Program-made: the position numbers and the translations under genes
Notes under the pieces: generated by a model
The model's input: the letters and a program-made list of their open reading frames with translations, nothing else
Database searches by the model: none
What the model was told of the DNA's origin: nothing
In this document: positions 35,226 through 46,492 of the stretch, one piece after another
Layout of the letters: every line of letters starts with the position of its first letter
Numbering within the stretch: the stretch's first letter is position 1
Assembly (NCBI GenBank): GCA_033807695.1
Contig: CM066310.1
Coordinates: forward strand, 2,480,001 to 2,544,000
Origin: Daedaleopsis sinensis
Lineage: Eukaryota > Basidiomycota > Agaricomycetes > Polyporales > Polyporaceae
Length of the DNA stretch: 64,000 nucleotides
Reading direction: 5' to 3'

Positions 35226-38200
35226 CTACCCTCCGATAACTCGGTCAGTTGTCTTCTTAGCCCTGGTAGATCGGCGGGGGGCAGCTGGGGGCTCTTCCGG
35301 AAGGGCGACCGTTGTGTCCACCGGTTCCGGCACGGCGAGGTTGACTGCGCTGCGGGTCTGCCTGGCGGGCCCGGCGGCGGGCCCGCCCGCTTCGTCTTGC
35401 CCGCTCCTGTCGGCCCCGCCGGCGGGGTCTTGACCGCTACCCGACGCGATGCCGGCGGCCTCCTGTCCGCTACCCGACGCGGTCCCCTGTTCTTCGGGGG
35501 CTCGAGCCGAGTTGGATGATCCTCTGGCAGAGGATACTCTGCCCGGCGGGTGGGAAGTGATGAGAACATATGGAATGGATTTGCCTGAGGGGGTCGTCGA
35601 TGCGCCCTCGCTCCCAGTCGCGTCGCCTCCCTTCATCCCGACGTCCTTCTCACTGGAATCGCCTCTCTCCGAGCGTCCCGCCGTCAGCACTCGCAAGCCC
35701 GGGGGGCCTCCCCGCTTGGCTTTCACGATGTTCTTCGACGTTGACGTTGGGTTGTTCGCGCCGCCCGAGCTCTTAGCGAGTTCCGCCACCTCAGGGAGAG
35801 CCCTTGCATGTTCCTGGGAAGTGGAGGCGGGGGCGACGTGGGCGACAGCCCGTGATCGGGTAATGGGCGGGGCCGCGGCGGCGACACTTGCGGGCGCGCC
35901 GTGGTTCGCGGCCGCCTCGGCCAGGGCATGATATGCGGATGCACAGGTGGGGAGGATAATTTTCGTCATGTCGGAGAAGCTCGCGGTGCTGTTGCGAAAG
36001 TACTCAGGACCGTCGTGAATGACGGGCTCCTCGGGCTCGTCAGGGTTGATGCTGTTCACGATGCTGATGTCGCGCAAGACCATTCCCGTCACCAAGAGCC
36101 ATATCTGAATTTCCTCCGCGGTAGAAGTCTCAATCGGGGCCGAGCGAGTGATCCAGTCCAGCATCTTCTCCCAGTGGGCCCTCTTGAGGTGAATAACGTC
36201 CGGAAGCCAGACTTGATTCGACGTCCAGGACACCCAGGCCGCCGGTGCGTCAGGCCCGAAGTTAAGACGGCGTCGCAGCTATTTGAGCATCTGGAGTCAG
36301 CATCGCCACTTGTGATCCCATGTACAGTACACTCACCATGTGGACCCACGATGCAATAAGATCTCTATACTCGTTTTCGCCACTAAGAGCCCAGAGGTAC
36401 GGCACAATGCGATCGTCGCGCCCAACCCAGCTGGGCGGCTTGAATCCAGCTGCGACAACGAAGGCAGCGGAAGGCGGGATGGCGCCTCCGGTTATGAGAG
36501 GACGAGGCCGCGGGCCCGCCCTGGGCGCGACCGCTTGCGACGGGCCCGCCTCGTTGCGCTCGTCGGTGCTACTGTCGGCATCCGAGCCCAAGTTCATATC
36601 GATCTCCTCCTCTGAGGACCCTCCACCGGAAGTCGATTGCGCACTTGTCGACTCCGATTTGGCACGACTCTTCCCCTTCCCACTTCGATGGTCAGAGCGA
36701 CCGCGAGCGCGACCTTTGCCCTTGTCTTTGGAAGGAGCGGGCTGGGCCTCGTCGGCGCCGTCTGCGCCCCGGCGGGCGCCCTTGCGAAATCCGGGGGGAG
36801 CACGAAGCTTGGGACCCGCCTTCCGGCCCTTCTTGCTGCCTGCGGCCTGACCCGACGGAGCCTGTTCCACGGGCTTGTAGCGTGCGGGAATCAGAGTCTT
36901 GCCCTCGGCGACGCCGGTAAAACGGAATCGAGTGTCGTCTCCGAGGTCCTGTATGTCATGGATGTGCTTCCAAAGGGCGTGGATGTCCGCGCCGACCATG
37001 TGCTTTGGTTGCTTGATGGTAATGTCGGCGGGCAACGTCCCCGGGGCAAAGAAATGTCCTCGGTCGTCCATCACGGTCCCCCAAGGCACCGGCCTCCCGG
37101 GGATGCCGCAGGCAAGAGCTGACCGCGCGTCAGCTCGTACTAGTCATTCGTGAGCAAGGAGTCCTGCTCACCATAATTAGCGTTCAGGTAGACACGGAGC
37201 ATTTCTTTGCGGCGGGAGAGTCTATGCTTCGCCTCCAAGTCGGGTTTCTCGTCGGGGAGGATAGGAAAGCCGTCCTCGTAGAACTCTAGTTCAACCGGCG
37301 CTTTCTCGGGCGGGGGAGGTGCATCAGCGCGCGGGCCCGCCTCGTCCCCCTCCTCCTTAGGCCGCAGCCAGTCTTCAGCAAATTTGCCCAGGTCGTCGAC
37401 GGTGTTGCTCTTCCAATCCGGGAACCGCTCCACAAACTTGGGAAATTCTTTTCCAAAGAGCTCGCTGGTGTCGAATCTATGTCGGACATCAGTCATCTGC
37501 TCCGCACGGATAAGCAGGCGGGCCCGCGATCGGGCGGCGGGCCCGCTTGTGTTCGCGACTCACCGCGAAAAGTTGATCTTGCCGTTGTCATCCAGCCAAT
37601 ACAGAAGCTGGAGACTGAAAACACCCCCCTGCTTCCAGTATAGTGCGGAGGCCGCTCGGGCCCATCCGGGCATGCGTTTGGCAGCGATTCTAATGATGCG
37701 ATATCAATTGCGGGCGCGCGGCATATACAACAGCAAATTTACTGGACGCGATACTCCTCCTTGGGACCCTCCTGCGTCCACTGCTCCGCCCAGTCCGTGT
37801 ACGTGTCCTGCTGCTCCTCTGAAAGCTCCTTCCACATCTCCGCCCGCACCTTGTTGAGCGCAGCGATGTACACCATGCGCTTGTTGGCAGCCAGCATGGC
37901 TTCCACGCCCTCATCGATCGCCTCCTCCTCAATCTCCCAGAAGACTTCGCGTCCGGTCCACGACGACTTAATCGATCGCGGCAGGCGGGTCTCGGACGCG
38001 GGGGTGTTGTTCGAAAACCAGGTAGTGATTCTCTGTCGAACAAGCAATCACGTCAGTAACAGGACAGCGGCTACATCTGTAGCTACTCACCACTTTGAGA
38101 AACCCGCGGGCATAGAAGTCGTCCACGTCATGCTGACGACCTTCGAGGAAGGCCGTGACTAAGGCCTCTTTGACACCATCCTTTTCGAGGCGTGACTTGG

Positions 38201-38285
38201 TGGGCCAGTCGTCTTTCGCCTTCACGAGCTGTTCGATCTCGTGCTTCGCGAACGTGGTGTCGGGAGGAGCGGGCATGGAGGGCAA
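35226..38285 (-). CDS. KDZ-borne 916-residue protein, function unknown
   Basis: Six exons on the minus strand (38091-38285, 37743-38032, 37564-37689, 37172-37476, 36337-37118, 35226-36278), separated by GT-AG introns of 53-87 nt, join in one frame. The N-terminal third is helical (EIEEEAIDEGVEAMLAANK; AALNKVRAEMWKELSEEQQ, somewhat HMG-box-like). Next comes a domain with GGVFSLQLLYWLDDNGKINF and FPKFVERFPDWKS. The middle is basic low complexity (KGKGRARGRSDHRSGKGKSR) with an acidic patch. A Trp-rich domain (GFKPPSWVGRDDRIVPYLWAL; WVSWTSNQVWLPDVIHLKRA) precedes a tail containing NIVKAKRGGPPGLRV, the motif shared with the Cys-cluster protein. I recall similar proteins being common in Agaricomycete genomes rich in such elements, but no function. 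Intron 3 carries two copies of the GCGGGCCCGC motif. Confidence 0.7.
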
Positions 38286-38840
38286 TAGTATGAGAGGCGA
38301 TAGCGGTCAGGATGGAAGGATAATTCGCAGTTTAACCAGAGAGAGAGCCCGTGCAGTCTATGCCAGGGATGAGGACTTAAAGTCGCTCGTATAGCCTGCT
38401 TAAATATGCTGGGCCCGCGGGGACTCGATCACCAGCCAGCGAGCCCGCCCGGACACCGGGCGGGCCCGCATCCTTGCCCGAATGACGGAGAACGTACATC
38501 CTGTCGTCATTCTACCCGTGACGCAGATGCATTCAGTCCTCATGCACGTACCCATTGGTCTTCTCCCACAATCGATTGCACCAGTGGGATGCCGTGGGAG
38601 GTCTCTCTCAGCGGACGCGCTATTCTCGATCAAGATGCGCATTTGTTTCCGGGAGGCGTTATCTAGGAGCGCGGGATTAGGGATAGCCTGCGGATAGCCC
38701 AACGAGGCGATCAGCTGGCGGGTTGGGCGATGGGAGCTGCTAACGACAGACGATCAACGTGTCCGATTCCCGATCACCACTGTAGCGCCGAACAATTTTT
38801 GCCCTGCCACGTGCCTCGTGCATGCCAGCACAGACCTTCA
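38286..38840. promoter_or_regulatory. divergent intergenic region before the TET/JBP gene
   Basis: 555 bp between the minus-strand gene and the TET/JBP gene, presumably both promoters. It includes one GCGGGCCCGC (38460-38469) and a near match at 38410. No other feature recognised. Confidence 0.4.
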
Positions 38841-40163
38841 ATGTCATCCATGCCCTTGAAGAACGCCCTCGCCTTTCAGGACCTGGTAGCCGATGCACTC
38901 GACGAGCTTTTTCAAGAGGCTCTCAGTGCTGCCGACGGTCGTCATCCTATCGCGCGGGAATGGCGCGCCCGCTCGGCGCGGGCCCGCCTGATCTCGCGCG
39001 ATCTACAAAAAGACCTCGTGCGCGCTGCGAAAATCCTCGCGGCCGCCTGGACGTTTCGAGGCAAGGGACTATTTGTTTGCAGCCGGCTTGTGATGCTGAT
39101 TTGCTATGCTAGTGCCGCAGAGCTGGGACGCAGAGGACCTTCGAGCTTCCATGACGAAACGGCAACACGGACTCAATCCCTTGAAAGAGCGGGAGCTGCT
39201 CGAAATATTCGAGCCTTTTTGCGGAGTCGAGAATGTTATCCAGAACACGCCCCCCCTTCTCACCCGCCCGGCGATTGTCATCGACTCTTCTGGGCACATC
39301 CTCACCTGGGCCCTGCCTCTTTTGTTAAGGAAAAGTCGGCAGGTACATAACACCGCACTCTGTGAGACATTTCTCCGCTGATAACAAGTTTCGACAGGAC
39401 GACATTCTCCGATGTACAGCATATCTCAAGTCTCGTATGTCGATTTCTCCCGCAGTCGAAGATCCCGCCCTACGGTGGCGGGAGGCACCTAGCTTCTATA
39501 GCACAGGGCACGACTGGCCGGCTGGGAGCTGGCTGGCCTCTCCCGCTGGGTATGCAGTTGGTCACAAGGTACGTCGTGCTCCTTCATGTCCTTCTGACAA
39601 TCTTTGTGTCTCAGACTGCACATCAGAGTTCCGAATTTCCACCAAAACCTAGCGTCACGTTGCGATCGCCGGAGGCGCAACATTGGTGCAATGCAATGCG
39701 AGATTCGGGGGCCCTGCTGAGCGCTGTGCTCCGAATCGCCCATCCGCGACAACACCAAGCGGGCCGACAGTGCCTCGAGGAGATGGCTCAAGATCCGCAT
39801 GTCGCGCGAAGCCTCGCCAGTTGGCCTGCAGTGTTCGATCATGTGCAAATCATCAGCAACCGCGAGACACCGTTTCATCGCGATACCACGGGAGATGCAA
39901 CGTGGTTTGATCTGCTGGTTACATTGGGACAGTACGATAAGGCTACCATTGTTCTTCGCAATCTGGGGATGCAGGTGGCGTATCTACCAGGTACTGTGGT
40001 GTTGATTGGAGGTCGTTTGGTTCACCACGGCGTGGCCAAGGTCCCAGGGGACCGGATTTGTTATTCATGGTTCATGAGCGAGGCCGCCCATGCTAATCAC
40101 AACATAGCTAGTGTCCCATGGATGAGCACCAACACATACCCACATTCATTCCCTTCTATCTGA
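38841..40163 (+). CDS. TET/JBP-family 2-oxoglutarate/Fe(II) dioxygenase (5-methylcytosine oxidase)
   Basis: Members oxidise 5-methylcytosine (TET) or thymine (JBP) in DNA. Model: exons 38841-39060, 39113-39342, 39398-39568 and 39615-40163, giving 389 residues. Intron 1 reads best as a GC-AG intron (GCAAGG...GCTAG); an alternative GTTTGC...CAG intron would also keep frame. Family signatures: RPAIVIDSSGHILTWALPLLL; SPAGYAVGHK; the iron ligands in FHRDTTGD (His about 295, Asp about 297); a distal His in LVHHGV (about 344/345); and the 2-oxoglutarate-binding Arg in GDRICYSWFM (about 354). All catalytic residues are present, so it is probably active. The gene ends only 36 bp before the KDZ transposase gene on the same strand. 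KDZ-TET/JBP linkage is known in basidiomycetes. Whether this copy acts on the element or on the host genome is not shown by sequence. Confidence 0.85.
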
Positions 40164-40199
40164 GAACCTGTACTCTCGCATACTCCTCACTGAACATCC

Positions 40200-43100
40200 A
40201 TGAGACGTCGTCTGCGCACGGAGCGTTATGACCCGCACCCAGAGAAAGAAATTGCCCCAAGAAAGAGCGGCCGCGGCCAGAAGTGGGTGTACGTCAAGGC
40301 CAGGACGACTGTCGCCAATGATCGCCCGGCCGCCTCACCCCGCCCGCCTACTCAAGTCCGGACGCCTGGTGGGATGCCAATGGTGGTCTTTGGAGACGTG
40401 CAAGATGGATATGCTTTCAATGCGGACTCGCTGCCGCTTGAGAAACCCCGCAAGGTAAGATTGTACGATTTCATTGTCGCGGGCGGGCCCGCCTCTTCCC
40501 CGCTGCGTCGTTCGGCTGATCTCTGCTGCACAGACTCCCAATGACTACCAACGGCTTTGGAAGGCTGAGCACAGAGATACATATCTCGGCGTGCTTTATG
40601 AGCAGGAGGGGGGTGGTGATGTCGCCATGTGTGTTTGCGGAGGACCTGCCCTGTGGCGCTGCCTTGAATGCCTAGGCCGCCGGTCCTTCTGTCGGGCGTG
40701 CATAGCCGAAGCTCACCGGTATACTCCTCTGCATCGCATAGAGGTCTGGAATGGAATTCACTACACTGCCGCCTGGCTTCGGACGGTCGATGTTCAAGTG
40801 CATCTCGGGCACGGCGGGGAAACCTGCTTCAAGAGAGCCGGGCCCGCAGAGGCGGGCGCGCGCGCAGACCCGTCTCAATTCCCTCGACCGCGCAGTTTTG
40901 TCTCATCCCCCCCTTCCTCCCCATCTCCGCCTAGCCGTTTCGGTGCGAGTGGTATCATTTGTGCGACGTCCGACGTGCTGATCCCAATCTTCAGCGACAC
41001 CGCGACCACCGCATCGCTTTTCTCGCGAAGCCAGCTCGGAAAGAAGCGCGACCGCGCCGCCTTCGTCCCCGCCCCCAAGCAGCCCAACAGAGTCCAGCAT
41101 ATCAGGCGATGACAAATTTGAGAATACTCCACCTGCGGTGAAAGGGATGACACAACGTGCAGGTAAGGGATTCGCTCTTCAACTCTACGTCAACCTGCTC
41201 ATCCTTGCTCAGCACATAGCTCGAGCTCTGGGAGGGCCGGGCCCGTCGAAGCGGGCCCGCAGGCGGGCCCGTCCCAATTCCCTCGACCGCGCAGTTCCGT
41301 CTCATCCCCCCCTTCCTCCCCATTTCTGGCTAGCGGTTCTGGTATGTGTACAATTATTTGTGCAAAGTCCGAGGTGCTGATCCCGGTCCTTAGCAACGCC
41401 GCGACCACCGCATCTCTTTTCTCGCAAAGCCAGCTCGGAAAGAAGCGCGACCGCGCCGCCTTCGTCCCCGCCCCCAAGCAGCCCGTCAGGGTCCAGCGTA
41501 TCAGGTGTCGACCAATTCAAGAGGACTTATCACGCGTTGAAAGGGATGAGACGACGTGCACGTAAGCGATTCGCTCCTCAACTCTATGTCAACCTGCTCA
41601 TCCTCGCTCAGCCCAAGGCGCAACCTCTGGGAGCGCCGGGTCTTCGCAGAGCTCCGCTGGGAGTGATCACGGACGGCTTCCGTCGCATGCAGACGTCCGT
41701 CGGGTGCGGAAGAGACCAGCTGAGGAAGCCCTCGATGACTGGCGGGAAGAGTTGGAGGGAGAGCGTCAGGACTCTAGGAGAAACAGCCCGATCGAAGAAG
41801 AAGGAGTGGGCCCGGCGGGGCGGAGCGAGTCGCGCCCGCCCGTGGACTCGTCGCAATCCTTGGCGCGGGGAGCGTCTTTACCGTCGGCGCCCTTCTCGAT
41901 GCCCGCCGCTGACGGAGACGACACGGAGGACATAGTTGAAGACGACCCAAACGACGACGATGCATATCTGGACTGCCCGTACGTCGTGGCCGACGATGAC
42001 TCGTCGGCTCTTCCCCTGTTCGGCGAAGGCGTGATGCGCGCCAAACCGTCTTTCCGCCCCAAGAAGACCTCCGGGTCGAGGGTGGATGCCATGGGGTCCC
42101 GGATGATGGTTGTAGTGGACATATCCGGCGTGCACGAGCTCCCCTTCGTCTTTTGCGCCTGTCCAGGGGCCGAAAGCCATGATATTCAGCTTCTCCGCAT
42201 GGGATTTTACCCCGCAACCGCACGAAGCCCGCGAACAGTGTTCACCACACGGGTGCTGGACGACTTTCTCCTCACACACAAGGAATGCCATACCGCCGCC
42301 ATGAACTACTATAACAAGCTTCGCCGTGTCTCTGACGACACGTTTCCTCATCGAATACCTGTAAGTGGGCGCATCTGGTATTGCCCGCGTGGAGCTCAAC
42401 TTGAATCCGCACCCGCAGGACCGATATCGTGACCTGCTGCGTGTGTCGCGTCAATGGCGTAACCTCAAGCGAAGGAAGCAGAATGGCGTGGGCTACACTC
42501 CGGGAGAGGAGGTCGGCCCAGGGGGACTCGTGACATCCTGTCCTGCCTGCCCCAGGCCGGGCTTGAATATGCCTCATGGCTGGGAAGATGATCCCGACAA
42601 GTAGGTCTCCACTTTTATTATCCATCAATATTGACATTCATACCGTATAGATGGAAGCACATGGCCACGGTTATCCTCGACGGCAATTTTAGTGCACAAC
42701 ACCAGCACATGAAGAATCCAGAAGACGATGTCCGCTTCGCGGACGGGCACGGTTTCATGGTAACAGATGCCCCGTACAAGATGCATCTCAAGAGTGCGGT
42801 ACAGCTCAGGCAGGTAAGTATTTGTAAACGCATCGGATGTCGCACTACTGATGTACGATGTGTAGAAACTGGTCTGTAATGACCATCGCGCCATCTTAGG
42901 TGGCGGGTCCGCACGCGGCCCGCTCGAAGCGACGGGCATCGGGGCCGCCGCATGCGCCCGCCACGGATTCTTTGTGCCGCACGCAACCGTCGACTTTCAA
43001 GGCGGAGAAGGGTCAGTCAGACGTATTATATGGTGTGAGGCTGCAGTAGTACTGACCGGTTATGTTTGACAGGCAGCGGAACATGGACTATTGCCTTTGC

Positions 43101-45074
43101 CAGGTCACCGTGTTTCTCAATGCCCTCCTGCTCCTTCTAGTGCTGTACGATGTCTGGTGCCACTACAACGTGCACCTTGCCGAACGCTTCCAGAGAAGCC
43201 CAGGGCTGGCCGGTAAACCCCCCCAAATGCAGATCAGCGGTGGAATCGATCAGTTCCACGTCCACGGCCATGTGAAGGAGTGTTATCCCCGATTCTCACC
43301 TAACTTCATTCCCGGAGCAGGAGTCCAAGACGGCGATGTTCTTGAGTCACTCTGGATCAACACGAATGAAATCTCGGGAAGCACGCGCGGGATGTCGTCC
43401 GCACATCGGCAAGAGACCATCGACGACATCATGGAAGACTCGAATTGGATGAAGCTGATCAAGCTAGGTAGGCTAGCCGCTTCTATAAACCTTCTAGACG
43501 TGTTTACAGAGCGGTGTAGCCCCAGCGCTGGCTCGGAAGTGGCGGGCGGCTTGTGACAATGTCGGGCCCGCCCGTCAAGCCTTGGCGGATGCGGGGACCA
43601 ATGTCGAGCCCGCCGAAATCAGGCGCTGGACTAAGATCTCCGAGGATGCAGCACGGCAGCGCGCCACTGACTACACTGCTATGGACGTTTACGAAATGCA
43701 GACCCAGAAAAGTGAGTACAACCGTCATGTATTATGTTGTACTTTGTCTGACCCTCGGCAGTACCGACCAAGGCCGAAATCGAGCTCCAACTGACCCGGA
43801 GAGAAAATGCGCGCGGGGGAGAGCTCAAGGGTGCGGCGGCGTGGCTAGGTCTAGGGATCAAAATAGAAGAGTCAAGGTAATTTATATTCTTCTTCATTAT
43901 CTGGAGACTAACGGCATGTATCTGAAGGCTGAGTGTCGCAGCCAAAGCGCGCGGAATTCGCCCGGCTAGTTCTGTCGCAGACAAACTGGCACTTGAACGC
44001 ATGCGGGCCGCCCTTCTGAAGGAGATCCAGAAGTTCAATCGGCAAGCTGCATCATTCATTCCTCGTCGCACGATTGCCGCCGCGTTGTCGCTTGACCCGG
44101 ACATGACCGGGTTAGGGGACGAATGGGATTCGATTGAATCCGAGGAGGCGGGCGGCGGGCCCGCCCCAGACACGTCAAGCGCGCCCGCTGCCAGTGGGGC
44201 GGAAGCGTCTGGCTCCGCTCACGATATGGACATCACGGAGGGGGCTGCGCTTCCAGAGCGGCTTCGTGTCCCACTGCCGTCTAACCTGGGGATCCTATTC
44301 TGTCGAGAGCACGGCCTGGGGGGCCTGGTGGATCTCGAAAGACAGTTGCGGGTCGGTCAGATGAACGATGCACTCCACAGCATACGCGTCGGCGTTGGTT
44401 ACAAGTCTTTCCTATACCGTCACGGTGTTCGGAAAGCCACGTCGTATCGTCAGAGGCTGCGTAGCTTTGACGAAGTTCACGTGGCCGATGCCGGCGTGTT
44501 GGGCCACGCCAGGATATACACCTGCGCCAGAGCAGCAAGCGAGGTGTTATACTCCGTCGACGCGCCCGAAGATCGCGAGGGCCTGGCCGCAATGCTGACG
44601 AAGTACCGTGTCCTGCAGAAGTCGGATCTCAAGGTCAACACCGCCCTGGTAGAGCAAGGCATGCGCGGCGTGCGTAACCAGCATTTGCCGTGGTTCTGGG
44701 GCTTGGACGTTGGTGGAGATTCCGAGAGTAGCGTCTGGATGAATGAGAGTGAGTCAACAGATTTCTTCGTGAAGTCGACCGTGGGACTGAAGCTTCGGAC
44801 AGTGTACCGCGTTGTTTGGCTGCGGGCTCACGCCCGCAAGACTCGTTGGGAGGAAGAGATCATCCTGGTATCACTGGAGATGGCTCGCTCCCTTAACGCT
44901 CTGGCCCAGTGGAGAGATCAGTGGAAACAGCGCACGGAGGGAGAGGAACGGCCTGGGCATCGCGCGTTTGCCTCGCGCCAAGCGGCCATGTGGGATGGTC
45001 TTCACACCCATGCGGCAGGCATTTATGCCTCGGCCAAGGCTACACGACAGGCTCCTAGTGATATCAGGTTTTAA
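40200..45074 (+). CDS. KDZ transposase with CxC2-like cysteine cluster
   Basis: A multi-exon transposase. Exon 1 is 40200-40454 and exon 2 starts at 40534. The CxC2-type cluster is CVCGGPALWRCLECL...FCRACIAEAHRYTPLHRIEVW (about 40630-40752). The KDZ core begins near 42097: VDISGVHELPFVFCACPG, GFYPATARSPRTVFTTRVLDD, NYYNKLRR, DRYRDLLRVSRQWRNLK. Then come LDGNFSAQHQHM (catalytic Asp, near 42674), YDVWCHYNVHLAERF (near 43147), FHVHGHVKECYPRFS and the Glu-bearing DGDVLESLW (near 43334). A long helical C-terminus runs to 45074 (Arg/Glu-rich, EMARSLNALAQWRDQW). I see about a dozen short introns; the stretch 40870-41700 is duplicated and its splicing is uncertain. Core residues are intact, so the element may be autonomous. 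Confidence 0.85.
40870..41640 (+). repeat. 400-bp tandem duplication inside the transposase gene
   Basis: Two diverged units with a period of about 400 bp (for example CAATTCCCTCGACCGCGCAG at 40875 and again at 41275). Each unit covers a coding stretch (TATTASLFS(R/Q)SQLGKKRDRA-like) and an intron with donor GTAAG(G/C)GATTCGCTC. A whole exon-intron unit was therefore copied. Three CGGGCCCG motifs cluster at the junction (41238-41272). Confidence 0.7.
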
Positions 45075-45292
45075 AATGTCTTAGTATCATAACGCCTCGC
45101 AAAGCTGGAAGTCGGGCCCTCCGACGGGACCGCTTAATTACGTCGGGCCCGCCGCCCATGACGGGCCCGCCGTTTGTTTCGTGCCCGTCTCGATCGCGTG
45201 GGACAATCGAACCGACATACCGGCGTCTCTTTGCCCCGCTCTGTCTCCAACCTCCACCACAGACCACAACCGCGCCGTCTCTGCATCCCGCT

Positions 45293-46052
45293 ATGTCAGA
45301 GATCCGTACACCGCGTCACCGTGTCCTCAATGCCATGGACCTCGAGCTCAAAATCACGGGGTGGCGAATGGCTCAAGCGATTCGATCGTACCCCGCGAAC
45401 CCAACCCCGCTGACACGTCAGCGGTGGAATCACGGGCTAGGCCGCGAAATAGTGAGTGTCACTGACATATTCGGGGCTATTGAATACTTAAGCGAGTTTC
45501 AGTGGACAGCCGTGGACGGCATAGGTCTCGCTGCGGCGGCAGCCATTGGCATTGGGCAATATGAAGTTGTCCCTGCTTCGGTGGAATACATGCTTGTCAA
45601 GTGCAACTGGAAGGGCCTAGCTGTCATGGTGGACATCGACCAGCTTGATCATCGCGAGATTGATGACTGCCGCGATGGCGAGGACGATTACTCTGAAAAT
45701 TCGCTCAGAGGGGAATGCTGGTGGCTGTGGCCCGACAATGCTACCAAAGATTTCAACCCGCCCAGCTGGTGGGCATATCCGACTACAGAGGTGGTGCGCA
45801 CTTCGGCCATTGCTCCCACCGCGCTGATACGCTGACCGACTCTACCTAAAGGTTCGCCCGCTTTCCATCCATGTAACAGATGTTTCGCGTATGGCGATGG
45901 TCGGCCGGTCTATTGGGCACATTTCTTCCAATCAACAGCGACAGGTCTCTGAGCACGCTGCCAGAGAAGAAGAACATGCCGAACAGATGGCCAATGCGCT
46001 GGCCCAGGGACGCGGTGGGAGCGGTGGAGAGTCTATCGCCGGACCTCGGTGA
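45293..46052 (+). CDS. small KDZ-borne protein downstream of the transposase, function unknown
   Basis: Exons 45293-45790 and 45852-46052 with a 61-nt intron (GTGGTG...TAAAG) give 232 residues in one frame. The protein begins MSEIRTPRHRVLNAMDLELK, has a middle with many Trp residues (CWWLWPDNATKDFNPPSWWA) and ends in a helical Glu/Ala segment (EHAAREEEHAEQMANALAQG) with a Gly-rich tail. The intron acceptor is chosen because it gives an uninterrupted continuation; without it the frame stops near 45835. Unknown family. It is co-directional with, and 218 bp after, the transposase. Confidence 0.55.
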
Positions 46053-46492
46053 AGGTGTCTGTTATATTGTCTGAAATCATGTACGACTCGGCGCACGATC
46101 TTGAAGTCCGCAGGAATTGTCCTGTAACGTTTCGAGTAGATGATTGAGCGGGTCTGAGTATCGCGCGCGCCATCGGGCCCGTTGACATGTAATGGCGGGC
46201 CCGCCAGCATTTACCGGCGGGCCCGATGGCATCCGCTAGTTCCGGGCCCGCTCGGACGGGCCCGACAATATTGATTTCGCCGGCAGGGCTTATTCCGGAG
46301 GACAATGCAATACATCATTGTTCCTGATACCTTGCTCATAAACAGGTGATGAAATCGAACCCGAAGTCGTTCAATCAAGTGACCTACATTCTCAGTAAAC
46401 TACAGTAATCAACCCCTGATATCGCCATCAATGTAGGTCAATCAAGCAAACAGTATGCCCATGTCAGTGGATGCATTGAGTGTCCTTTCAGT
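46053..46492 (+). other. KDZ intergenic region right of the last gene
   Basis: No gene. It contains a dense cluster of five CGGGCCCG motifs (46174-46265), then a switch to the AT-richer right-end sequence. Confidence 0.5.

Larger units (their letters stand above)
30437..46265. repeat. dispersed palindromic motif GCGGGCCCGC / CGGGCCCG, about 32 copies
   Basis: Exact CGGGCCCG starts found by eye: 30438, 30639, 30786, 30933, 31290, 32702, 33863, 33875, 34622, 35366, 35378, 36511, 36541, 37332, 37519, 37538, 38461, 38979, 40484, 40839, 41238, 41252, 41264, 43563, 44156, 45144, 45162, 46174, 46196, 46218, 46243, 46258. Many are extended to GCGGGCCCGC(C). They occur in coding exons, introns (37477-37563, 40455-40533) and intergenic DNA, only between the subterminal repeat regions of the KDZ element. 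In the other 44 kb I found just two (near 2546 in the DIRS element and near 63963). Confidence 0.85.
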
